Source of the DNA: Candidatus Saccharimonadales bacterium
GTDB taxonomy: Bacteria > Patescibacteriota > Saccharimonadia > Saccharimonadales > Saccharimonadaceae
Reading direction: 5' to 3'
NCBI GenBank assembly: GCA_035317825.1
Contig: DATHGB010000008.1
Coordinates: forward strand, 1 to 33,773
DNA: 33,773 nt
Part shown: piece after piece, positions 1 through 5,792 of the stretch
How the letters are laid out: every line of letters begins with the position of its first letter
How positions within the stretch are numbered: the stretch's first letter is position 1
The notes under the pieces: model-generated
Seen by the model: the letters and a program-made list of their open reading frames with translations, nothing else
Database searches by the model: none
What the model was told of the DNA's origin: nothing
Translations under genes and position numbers: made by a program

Positions 1-423
1 ACCTTCCATTGGAATTTCTATAAGGTCATCACAAGCATGCCGTAATTCATCTGTAATTCCTTCAACTTCTTCACCTAATAAAAGAACGGTTTTCTCGTGC
101 GGACGGTAATCCGGAAGCATGATTGATGAGCCATCTTGTTCTAGGCCTACAATCCGAAAACCTGCGTTTCGTAGCGATTCTAGATCAAGTGTCTCTTGGT
201 ACTCAAACGGTACTATTGCTTCTGCGCCAAGTGCGGTTTTATGTATTTGCGCAGTTAATTTATTGGAAATATGAGGTAAGCGGGTATCGTTCTTTACGGA
301 TGGATACGGCGTGTATCCGCTTAAGATGATTTTAGACACGCCAAATCCTTCACTAGTACGAAAAATCGCACCGACATTATGGGTCGATCGAATATTATGC
401 GCAATTACCACAATTTCAGACAT
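1..423 (-). CDS. SpoU/TrmH-family RNA 2'-O-methyltransferase (partial, C-terminus beyond the edge)
   Basis: The minus-strand frame opens at ATG 421-423 and is still open at base 1, giving 141 codons. SpoU methyltransferases transfer a methyl group from SAM to a ribose 2'-OH of tRNA or rRNA through a trefoil-knot (SPOUT) fold. The N-terminus HNIRSTHNVGAIFRTSEG (residues 9-26) is the family's motif 1 with its Asn and Arg. LLGEEVEGI (about 115-123) is motif 2, and IEIPMEG at the edge starts motif 3. The substrate (tRNA Gm18, rRNA or other) cannot be told from this fragment. The gene diverges from the pilus ATPase. Its start has no Shine-Dalgarno, and an extended -10 lies 7 nt upstream, so the mRNA is probably leaderless. 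The family call is firm. Confidence 0.93.
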   Translation of the reverse strand, partial: MSEIVVIAHNIRSTHNVGAIFRTSEGFGVSKIILSGYTPYPSVKNDTRLPHISNKLTAQIHKTALGAEAIVPFEYQETLDLESLRNAGFRIVGLEQDGSSIMLPDYRPHEKTVLLLGEEVEGITDELRHACDDLIEIPMEG

Positions 424-430
424 TACATCA

Positions 431-439
431 ATTGTACCA
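431..439 (-). promoter_or_regulatory. Extended -10 of the SpoU gene
   Basis: On the minus strand TGGTACAAT (TGn plus TACAAT) ends 7 nt before ATG 423. The predicted start of transcription falls on or next to the start codon. Confidence 0.65.
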
Positions 440-460
440 CTATAAAATCCATAAGCTTTT

Positions 461-469
461 TGCTATAGT
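461..469 (+). promoter_or_regulatory. Extended -10 of the pilus ATPase gene
   Basis: TGCTATAGT ends 9 nt before ATG 479, leaving at most a few nucleotides of leader and no Shine-Dalgarno. The 15-base string 461-475 recurs exactly at 3946-3960 as the rplS promoter. Confidence 0.65.
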
Positions 470-478
470 CAATAGGTA

Positions 479-2101
479 ATGGACGAAGACAAAATTCAGC
501 AGCGTCGCCGCGAACAAGATGAAAAAGCAACCCGTGAACGCGCGGCTATTTTAGGCATTCAATACCTCGATACGCGCGAAATAGAAAACAGCTTGCCACT
601 TACGAAAGACATTGTTTCTGTTCCTGATATGTACAAGGGGCACATCATTCCTCTTACGATGGGAAGTGAGGAAGCTATCTATCGTTTTGGAGTTACCAGC
701 CAAACTCCTCAGTCGTTGATTCAAAAAATGGCGACGGACTATAATGACGAAGGTAAAACAACACAATTTCTTTTGATTAGCGGTAGTGGGTTTAGGTCAT
801 TCATGTTGCGCTACGATCCACCAAAACAGGTTATTTATGACGACATTCAGATTGCCAAAGAGGGCGATAGCGATACGATAGCAGAAGTCAGCAAAACATT
901 AAATTCTGTTGGTAGCGACCTTGTTTTTGATTATTTGATCGATCAAGCGGATCGATTGGGCGCAAGCGATATTCACATCGAGAATGAGCGCACCGATATT
1001 AGAATTCGTATGCGTATTGATGGCGCCTTACACCCTGTTGCGCAGCTTGAAAAAGACCGCTATCGCGTTATCATGGGTGCGCTTGCATCCAGGGCGAACA
1101 TTTCAACCGCGGCAACCGATCCTCAGTCGGGACATATGCAAAAAGAAATTACACGCAGTGGTGCAACCCACCTTCTGAACCTGCGTGTCGAGACAGTGCC
1201 GACGATGTACGGGCAGGACGCAGTATTACGTCTGTTTAACTTTGATGAGAGTCTGTTGAATCTAGATCACCTCAGTATTCCTGAAAAACAACGTCACGAA
1301 ATTGATGAAGTCATTAGCCATCCTCGTGGAATGGTGCTGATGGTTGGACCGACTGGTTCGGGTAAATCGACCACTCTTTACAGCATGTTAAACGCGCTTA
1401 ATACCCCTGACCGTAAACTCATTACGCTAGAAGATCCAATCGAATACGGCCTGACGGGTATTTCACAGATTCCAATTGATACGACAGGTGGAAAAAGTTT
1501 TGCCGATGGACTGCGTGCGGTGCTCCGACTGGACCCTGATGTCGTGATGGTTGGTGAGATTCGCGACCAAGACACGGCCCGGACGGCTATCCAGGCTTCA
1601 ATTACGGGGCACTTGGTGCTTTCTAGCTTTCACGCTAACTCAACCAGCGCAGCTTTTAGCCGCATGATTGACCTTATCGGGGTTAACCCTATCTTTAGTT
1701 CGGCAATTCGTCTTGTGATTGCACAGCGGTTAGTGCGACGACTGTATGATTCAACGAAAGAAGAATACGAACCGGACGAAGCAACTAAGAACTATGTTAG
1801 GAAAGCCCTTGAAAACCTTCCGGAGGGCACCGACAAGCCAAACCTGGATAACTTCAAGCTATGGCGGCCAAAGCCTAGCGAGGACGCTCCATTTGGGTAT
1901 AAGGGTCGTATTGTCATTATGGAACAGATGGTTGTTGATGAAGAAATTCAAAAGTACCTTCGTGGTGATGTTAAAGATATTCACACCGAAGCAATTGAAA
2001 AAACAGCGACTGACGGTGGCATGCTAACGCTTTTGCAAGTAGGTGTACTTGCAGCTCTTCGAGGTGAAACAACCCTGGAAGAAATAAATCGCGTTATATA
2101 A
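479..2101 (+). CDS. GspE/PilB-family type II secretion / type IV pilus assembly ATPase
   Basis: A 540-residue secretion ATPase of the PilB/GspE group, the cytoplasmic motor that drives pilin polymerisation. The C-terminal RecA-like domain has Walker A GPTGSGKST (290-298), an Asp box ITLEDPIEY (about 315-323), Walker B LRLDPDVVMVGE (349-360) and a His box TGHLVLSSFHANS (377-389). The N2 domain with ASDIHIEN precedes it. The tetra-cysteine zinc site usual in PilB/GspE after the AQRLVRRL stretch is missing: the position reads RLYDSTKEEYEP, with no Cys. No other pilus gene is in the window, so it is a stand-alone copy here. The start at ATG 479 is set by the -10 just upstream. It is more likely PilB-like than PilT-like because of its length and N-terminal domain, but the exact paralogue is not certain. 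Confidence 0.93.
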   Translation: MDEDKIQQRRREQDEKATRERAAILGIQYLDTREIENSLPLTKDIVSVPDMYKGHIIPLTMGSEEAIYRFGVTSQTPQSLIQKMATDYNDEGKTTQFLLISGSGFRSFMLRYDPPKQVIYDDIQIAKEGDSDTIAEVSKTLNSVGSDLVFDYLIDQADRLGASDIHIENERTDIRIRMRIDGALHPVAQLEKDRYRVIMGALASRANISTAATDPQSGHMQKEITRSGATHLLNLRVETVPTMYGQDAVLRLFNFDESLLNLDHLSIPEKQRHEIDEVISHPRGMVLMVGPTGSGKSTTLYSMLNALNTPDRKLITLEDPIEYGLTGISQIPIDTTGGKSFADGLRAVLRLDPDVVMVGEIRDQDTARTAIQASITGHLVLSSFHANSTSAAFSRMIDLIGVNPIFSSAIRLVIAQRLVRRLYDSTKEEYEPDEATKNYVRKALENLPEGTDKPNLDNFKLWRPKPSEDAPFGYKGRIVIMEQMVVDEEIQKYLRGDVKDIHTEAIEKTATDGGMLTLLQVGVLAALRGETTLEEINRVI

Positions 2102-2110
2102 AAATTATTG

Positions 2111-2116
2111 TATAGT
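2111..2116 (+). promoter_or_regulatory. -10 box for the 2123 gene
   Basis: TATAGT, 9 nt after the stop of the ATPase gene and 6 nt before ATG 2123. The box lies inside the longer frame that would start at TTG 2108, which argues against that start and for a leaderless mRNA. Confidence 0.6.
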
Positions 2117-2122
2117 AGGGAT

Positions 2123-2761
2123 ATGGATAAAATCCTCTATATCGGTGGTGTAGCCAGTAACTCATATCAGATCAATAGGGTATCACGGGAGCTTTCTGAT
2201 CATTATGGTCTTAACGTCATAGGTCTATCTTTTAGCGAAGCGCAAAAAGATCAGGCATTGGTCGCAAGATTAGCCGCCGAATGTTTGGTTATTACCCATG
2301 CTGCCGGTATGTTGATGTTAAAATATGTCACCCCCAAAGAGCTCATTGCCGTTGCTCCCCCTATGCCAATCGGCGCACTACGCCTAATACGGAGGAACAT
2401 TCCTAAAACACTTGCTCTTAACAAAAGCCATGAAAAGCTACCTGAAAGACGTGAAAAAATTCGTCAATACAACCTGCATGCATTAAAAGAACATCTCACC
2501 AGGCCTATTTATAATGTGTTTCAAATCGGTAAGATCAGCGCGTTTAATGCTGCTCAAGAAGCGGTGACAATGGTAACAAACGGATCAAAAGTGACTCTTT
2601 GCTTTATGGATAATGAGCTTATTTTTCGAAACTCTGCAGACCACCACCATGTTGGAATCGCCAAAGAGCAGGGCGTAATCGTCCATGATAGCGTTAGCGG
2701 GCATCACGACGAATTCTTACTATACCCCTTGGATGTACTTAGGCAGATTAATCGACTATAA
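2123..2761 (+). CDS. Uncharacterised protein, possible alpha/beta-hydrolase fold without nucleophile
   Basis: A 212-residue cytoplasmic protein with no signal peptide. It is not confidently recognised. ILYIGGVASN near the N-terminus, CLVITHAAG (54-62) at the place of a nucleophile elbow, and GHHDEFLLYP near the C-terminus follow the order seen in small alpha/beta hydrolases (RBBP9/YdeN-like). The elbow, normally GxSxG, has Ala where the Ser should be, so if the fold is right the protein may be non-catalytic. A longer frame begins at TTG 2108, but a -10 box occupies that stretch, so ATG 2123 is preferred. It follows the pilus ATPase by 21 nt but appears to have its own promoter. Its end overlaps the convergent malic enzyme gene by 14 nt. 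Confidence 0.75.
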   Translation: MDKILYIGGVASNSYQINRVSRELSDHYGLNVIGLSFSEAQKDQALVARLAAECLVITHAAGMLMLKYVTPKELIAVAPPMPIGALRLIRRNIPKTLALNKSHEKLPERREKIRQYNLHALKEHLTRPIYNVFQIGKISAFNAAQEAVTMVTNGSKVTLCFMDNELIFRNSADHHHVGIAKEQGVIVHDSVSGHHDEFLLYPLDVLRQINRL

Positions 2762-3884
2762 CTCTTGCAATAGCGGGGACTAATCTTTCGTCGAATACCG
2801 ATGGGATGATATGTTCGGCGTCTACATCATCGACAAGGCTTGCGATAGCTTCGGCTGCGGCAATTTTATGCTGGTCGGTGATCTTTTTTACTCCGTTATC
2901 CAGCGCTCCGCGAAAGATACCAGGAAAAGCTGTCGCATTGTTCACTTGGTTTGGGAAATCGCTTCGTCCGGTAGCTATAACCGCAACACCTGCTTCTTTA
3001 GCATCGTCAGGCATGATTTCCGGTGTTGGATTAGCCATAGCAAACACGACAGGCTTATCGGCCATCCTTTTGATCATTTCTTTCGTGAGGAGCCCAGGTT
3101 TGCTGACGCCGATAAAAATATCCGCATCGGTGATCGCGTCATCTAACGAGCCAGAAGTAGACCCGTCAACATATTCAAGAAGCATTTTTTTCTCATCGTT
3201 TAAATCTACACGATCACTACTGATGACACCTTTACTATCAACAGCAACGATTTGCGGCTGCGCATATAGGTGAAGCAGTTTTGTGATAGCTGTACCGGCA
3301 GCGCCCGCGCCAATAATGACGATTTTTGTCTCGGCTAAATTCTTACCGACGACTTTCATTGCATTAATAAGTCCGGCGAGAGTGACAATGGCTGTACCAT
3401 GTTGGTCGTCGTGAAAAACAGGGATGTCTAACTCGGCTTTTAGACGCTCTTCGATTTCAAAACATTGTGGTGCGGCGATATCTTCTAGGTTAATTGCTCC
3501 AAAACTAGGGGCAATTGCCTTTACGGTCGCAATGATTTCATCCACGCTGTGTACATCAAGTATAATTGGCACACTGTCGATTCCCGCAAAGTGTTTAAAA
3601 AGAAGCGCTTTCCCTTCCATGACGGGCATAGAGCCTTTTGGCCCAATGTTTCCCAGGCCTAAAACGGCTGATCCGTCTGAAACAACGGCTACGAGGTTAT
3701 TCGTCCAGGTGTAAACAGGCAAAAGTGACGGGTCTTCGGCGATTGCACGGCTGACCGCAGCGACTCCAGGAGTGTAGTAACTGCTTAGTTTTTCTTTAGT
3801 AAGTTCATCTTTGTCACGAAGAGTCGTGGTAATTTTTCCTTTGTATCGTTTGTGGAGTTGTAGAGCTTGTTCATCGTAATTCAT
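2748..3884 (-). CDS. NAD(P)-dependent malic enzyme
   Basis: Converts malate to pyruvate and CO2 with reduction of NAD(P); cytosolic. The 378-residue length fits the short bacterial form without a phosphotransacetylase domain. Visible motifs are YTPGVAAVSRAIA (catalytic Tyr), VVSDGSAVLGLGNIGPKG, the metal-site stretch NLEDIAAPQCFEIE, FHDDQHGTA, and the Rossmann glycine motif IIGAGAAGTA. A frame seven codons longer (from 3905) exists, but an extended -10 lies at 3892-3900, so ATG 3884 (MNYDEQALQLHKRYKG) is the better start and matches the family N-terminus. With so few central-carbon genes visible, its role (pyruvate or NAD(P)H supply) is inferred from the family. Confidence 0.95.
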   Translation of the reverse strand: MNYDEQALQLHKRYKGKITTTLRDKDELTKEKLSSYYTPGVAAVSRAIAEDPSLLPVYTWTNNLVAVVSDGSAVLGLGNIGPKGSMPVMEGKALLFKHFAGIDSVPIILDVHSVDEIIATVKAIAPSFGAINLEDIAAPQCFEIEERLKAELDIPVFHDDQHGTAIVTLAGLINAMKVVGKNLAETKIVIIGAGAAGTAITKLLHLYAQPQIVAVDSKGVISSDRVDLNDEKKMLLEYVDGSTSGSLDDAITDADIFIGVSKPGLLTKEMIKRMADKPVVFAMANPTPEIMPDDAKEAGVAVIATGRSDFPNQVNNATAFPGIFRGALDNGVKKITDQHKIAAAEAIASLVDDVDAEHIIPSVFDERLVPAIARVIVD

Positions 3885-3891
3885 AGATCTT

Positions 3892-3900
3892 AGTATACCA
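3892..3900 (-). promoter_or_regulatory. Extended -10 of the malic enzyme gene
   Basis: Minus strand TGGTATACT, ending 7 nt before ATG 3884, with no Shine-Dalgarno. A leaderless mRNA is predicted. Confidence 0.65.
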
Positions 3901-3945
3901 AGCAATATAAAGTAGCGCTAAACCCTTTAAAAATCCCCAGATATA

Positions 3946-3954
3946 TGCTATAGT
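3946..3954 (+). promoter_or_regulatory. Extended -10 of rplS
   Basis: TGCTATAGT; the start of transcription is expected near 3961, giving a leader of about 36 nt with a weak GAGAGA Shine-Dalgarno before ATG 3997. Confidence 0.6.
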
Positions 3955-3996
3955 CAATAGCTGATTGTATTCATAAAACAGTAAAGCGAGAGAATA

Positions 3997-4413
3997 ATGA
4001 GTTTTGCACTAATTCAAAAGGTTAACGACGAGCAGAAAAAAGCTTCTGTTGTTGACGTACGTAGCGGCGACACCGTACGCGTTCACCAAAAAATTAAAGA
4101 AGGTAACAAAGAACGTATTCAGATTTTTGAAGGCGTTGTTATCCGTACTGACAACAAGCAGTCACACACATCACGGATTACCGTTCGTAAGATCGCTAGC
4201 GGTGTTGGCGTTGAAAAGAGTTTTCTCCTACACAGCCCACTTGTTGAAAAAGTTGAAATCGTTCGTCGTGCAAAAGTTCGCCGTAACTACCTTTCATTCC
4301 TACGTAACCGAAGCGGTAAAAGCGCTCGTCTTGTTGCGAAAAACTTTGACCGTGAAGGCGTAAACGCTGTCGAAGAAGTAAAAGAAGTAGAAGCACCAAA
4401 AGCTGCTGAATAA
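3997..4413 (+). CDS. rplS: 50S ribosomal protein bL19
   Basis: bL19 sits at the interface of the 30S and 50S subunits. The 138-residue product carries the family core: VRSGDTVRVHQKIKEG, RIQIFEGVVIR, SRITVRKIASGVGVEKSF, VEIVRRAKVRRNYLSFLR. It is longer than the usual ~115 residues because of an acidic, Lys/Glu/Ala-rich tail after the conserved Leu-Arg stretch (from about residue 115). It stands alone with its own promoter and a strong terminator. In many bacteria rplS lies next to rnhB, and here rnhB follows after one small reverse gene. Confidence 0.98.
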   Translation: MSFALIQKVNDEQKKASVVDVRSGDTVRVHQKIKEGNKERIQIFEGVVIRTDNKQSHTSRITVRKIASGVGVEKSFLLHSPLVEKVEIVRRAKVRRNYLSFLRNRSGKSARLVAKNFDREGVNAVEEVKEVEAPKAAE

Positions 4414-4429
4414 AAAGCATTTTCCCATA

Positions 4430-4465
4430 AAAACGCCCGGTCCTAGTGATCGGGCGTTTTGTTTT
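4430..4465. terminator. Bidirectional intrinsic terminator after rplS
   Basis: A 10-bp perfect stem, AAAACGCCCG (4430-4439) with CGGGCGTTTT (4451-4460), loop of 11, followed by GTTTT on the plus strand. On the minus strand the stem is followed by a TTAT stretch, so it can also end the 4531-4779 transcript. Confidence 0.9.
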
Positions 4466-4497
4466 GCATGAAAATCTCAACAGGGGTGCTCGTAGAT

Positions 4498-4533
4498 TAG
4501 TGGTTGCCCGCATCAGGCGGCGAGCAACCACTA
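4498..4533 (-). other. Hairpin over the stop codon of the small membrane protein gene
   Basis: TAGTGGTTGC (4498-4507) pairs with GCAACCACTA (4524-4533), and inside it CCGC pairs with GCGG. The arm contains the stop codon of the minus-strand gene. There is no U-tract, so it is more likely an mRNA 3'-end stabiliser or pause site than a terminator. Confidence 0.5.
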
Positions 4534-4779
4534 TTCAGTAGAGCGGTTAATTGAAATGATGAGCCAGGTAATGATAGCGCTTCCGACACCGTAAAGGAGT
4601 AACGCTATAAATACCAAAGGCGCAGTCGCCAGTAAAAGACATCCGGCTATTTTGTTCAGCCAGGTTGTCTCAAAAAACCAGGCATGCATGCTGCGATTTC
4701 CGTAGTGAAAATGGACCATCACCATATAAAGGAGGATAACGCAGGTAGCATACGCTTGAATTGCGATGACGTGTATCAT
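4531..4779 (-). CDS. Small two-helix membrane protein, unknown function
   Basis: An 82-residue product from ATG 4779. The start is set by a GGAGAGA Shine-Dalgarno and by an extended -10 at 4823-4831; the longer open frame (to 4887) would run through that promoter. Two hydrophobic segments are visible, IQAYATCVILLYMVMV near the N-terminus and CLLLATAPLVFIALLLYGVG in the second half, separated by a His/Trp/Arg-containing loop (HFHYGNRSMHAWFFE). No family was recognised. It is convergent with rplS (shared terminator) and divergent from the rnhB fusion. Confidence 0.6.
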   Translation of the reverse strand: MIHVIAIQAYATCVILLYMVMVHFHYGNRSMHAWFFETTWLNKIAGCLLLATAPLVFIALLLYGVGSAIITWLIISINRSTE

Positions 4780-4822
4780 CTTCTCTCCAACCTGTTGAGA
4801 GCGAGGCAAAAGCCTTAGTTTA

Positions 4823-4831
4823 CTTATAGCA
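4823..4831 (-). promoter_or_regulatory. Extended -10 of the small membrane protein gene
   Basis: Minus strand TGCTATAAG, with a start of transcription near 4816 and a leader of about 37 nt. It sits back to back with the rnhB -10 at 4839-4844. Confidence 0.5.
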
Positions 4832-4838
4832 CACCATG

Positions 4839-4844
4839 TACAAT
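4839..4844 (+). promoter_or_regulatory. -10 of the rnhB fusion gene
   Basis: TACAAT, preceded by TG and ending 6 nt before ATG 4851. There is no Shine-Dalgarno. This rules out the upstream in-frame ATG 4836 as a likely start. Confidence 0.6.
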
Positions 4845-4850
4845 AGAAGA

Positions 4851-5792
4851 ATGATTGTTGGGATTGACGAGGTTGGACGTGGCGCATGGGCAGGCCCGCT
4901 TGTTGTGGGTGCAGTGCTGCTAGGCAGCGAATCGATTGAAGGTCTAACTGATAGTAAGTTACTGTCTAAAAAAGCGCGCGAACGGTTAGATATCGAAATC
5001 CGGCAAAAAGCTGTAGGTGTTGGTATTGGCTGGGTGAGCGCTAAGGTAATTGATCGAATAGGGCTTTCCGAAGCGTTAAAATTAGCATCTCGTAAAGCGC
5101 TTGAGTGTATCAAAAATGAGTATCGCGAAATTATTATTGATGGGACGATAGCGTTGATTGATGATCCTAGGGTAACACTTATGAAAAAAGCCGACCTTTT
5201 AATTCCAAGCGTATCGGCTGCTTCAATCGTCGCAAAAGTAGCTAGGGATAATTATATGAAATACCTGGACGATGTATTTCCAGGGTATGAGTTTAGCGCA
5301 CACGTAGGATACGGGACCGCCATGCACAGGGGTGCTATTGAAGAACTAGGTGTGACACCCATCCATCGATTATCTTTTGCACCCCTTAAGAAATATTCCG
5401 TAGTAGATGTTTCCGCGAATGAAGGGGCACGAGGCATCTCGGCGCATGTGACAAGCAAACAGATCGGCAGTAGAGGAGAAGATACCGCTGCACGCTATTT
5501 ATGGCAATTGGGCCACAATGTTATTGATCGTAATTGGCGAACGAAATTCTGCGAGATTGATATTGTCTCGCAATTCGGCGATGCCGTTTATTTTACTCAA
5601 GTGAAATATCACAAAAACGACAAAGCGGGCGGAGGTCTGGCGGCGGTTACTCCTAAAAAGCAGCAACAAATGAAGTTTGCGGCGGAATACTATGCTCTTA
5701 AAAACAATCTAAAGAATACTAATTTGCGCCTAGCGGTTGTCCATGCATCTGGCGATCCGCCAAAAGTGAATACTTTTCTAGAGCTTGGCTAG
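4851..5792 (+). CDS. rnhB: RNase HII fused to a YraN (UPF0102) nuclease-like domain
   Basis: A 313-residue two-domain protein. Residues 1-190 are RNase HII, which cuts RNA at ribonucleotides embedded in DNA: MIVGIDEVGRGAWAGP opens with catalytic D6 and E7, IIIDG gives D97 and KKADLLIPS gives D115, completing the DEDD set, and SAASIVAKVARD follows. From about residue 203 a YraN-like domain begins (GSRGEDTAARYLWQLGHNVI). Its PD-(D/E)xK core reads EIDIV (D237) and FTQVK (Q250, K252), with Gln where most members have Glu. In many genomes rnhB and yraN are separate neighbours; here they are one reading frame with no stop or frameshift. The start at 4851 matches the family N-terminus and the -10 spacing. 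It overlaps the convergent aminopeptidase gene by 15 nt. Confidence 0.95.
   Translation: MIVGIDEVGRGAWAGPLVVGAVLLGSESIEGLTDSKLLSKKARERLDIEIRQKAVGVGIGWVSAKVIDRIGLSEALKLASRKALECIKNEYREIIIDGTIALIDDPRVTLMKKADLLIPSVSAASIVAKVARDNYMKYLDDVFPGYEFSAHVGYGTAMHRGAIEELGVTPIHRLSFAPLKKYSVVDVSANEGARGISAHVTSKQIGSRGEDTAARYLWQLGHNVIDRNWRTKFCEIDIVSQFGDAVYFTQVKYHKNDKAGGGLAAVTPKKQQQMKFAAEYYALKNNLKNTNLRLAVVHASGDPPKVNTFLELG

Noticed and set aside
2108-2122. TTG start for the 2123 gene
   Set aside because: These bases contain the -10 TATAGT; ATG 2123 fits better.
2806-3273. Long plus-strand ORFs opposite malic enzyme
   Set aside because: Antisense shadows of a well-recognised gene, with no own signals.
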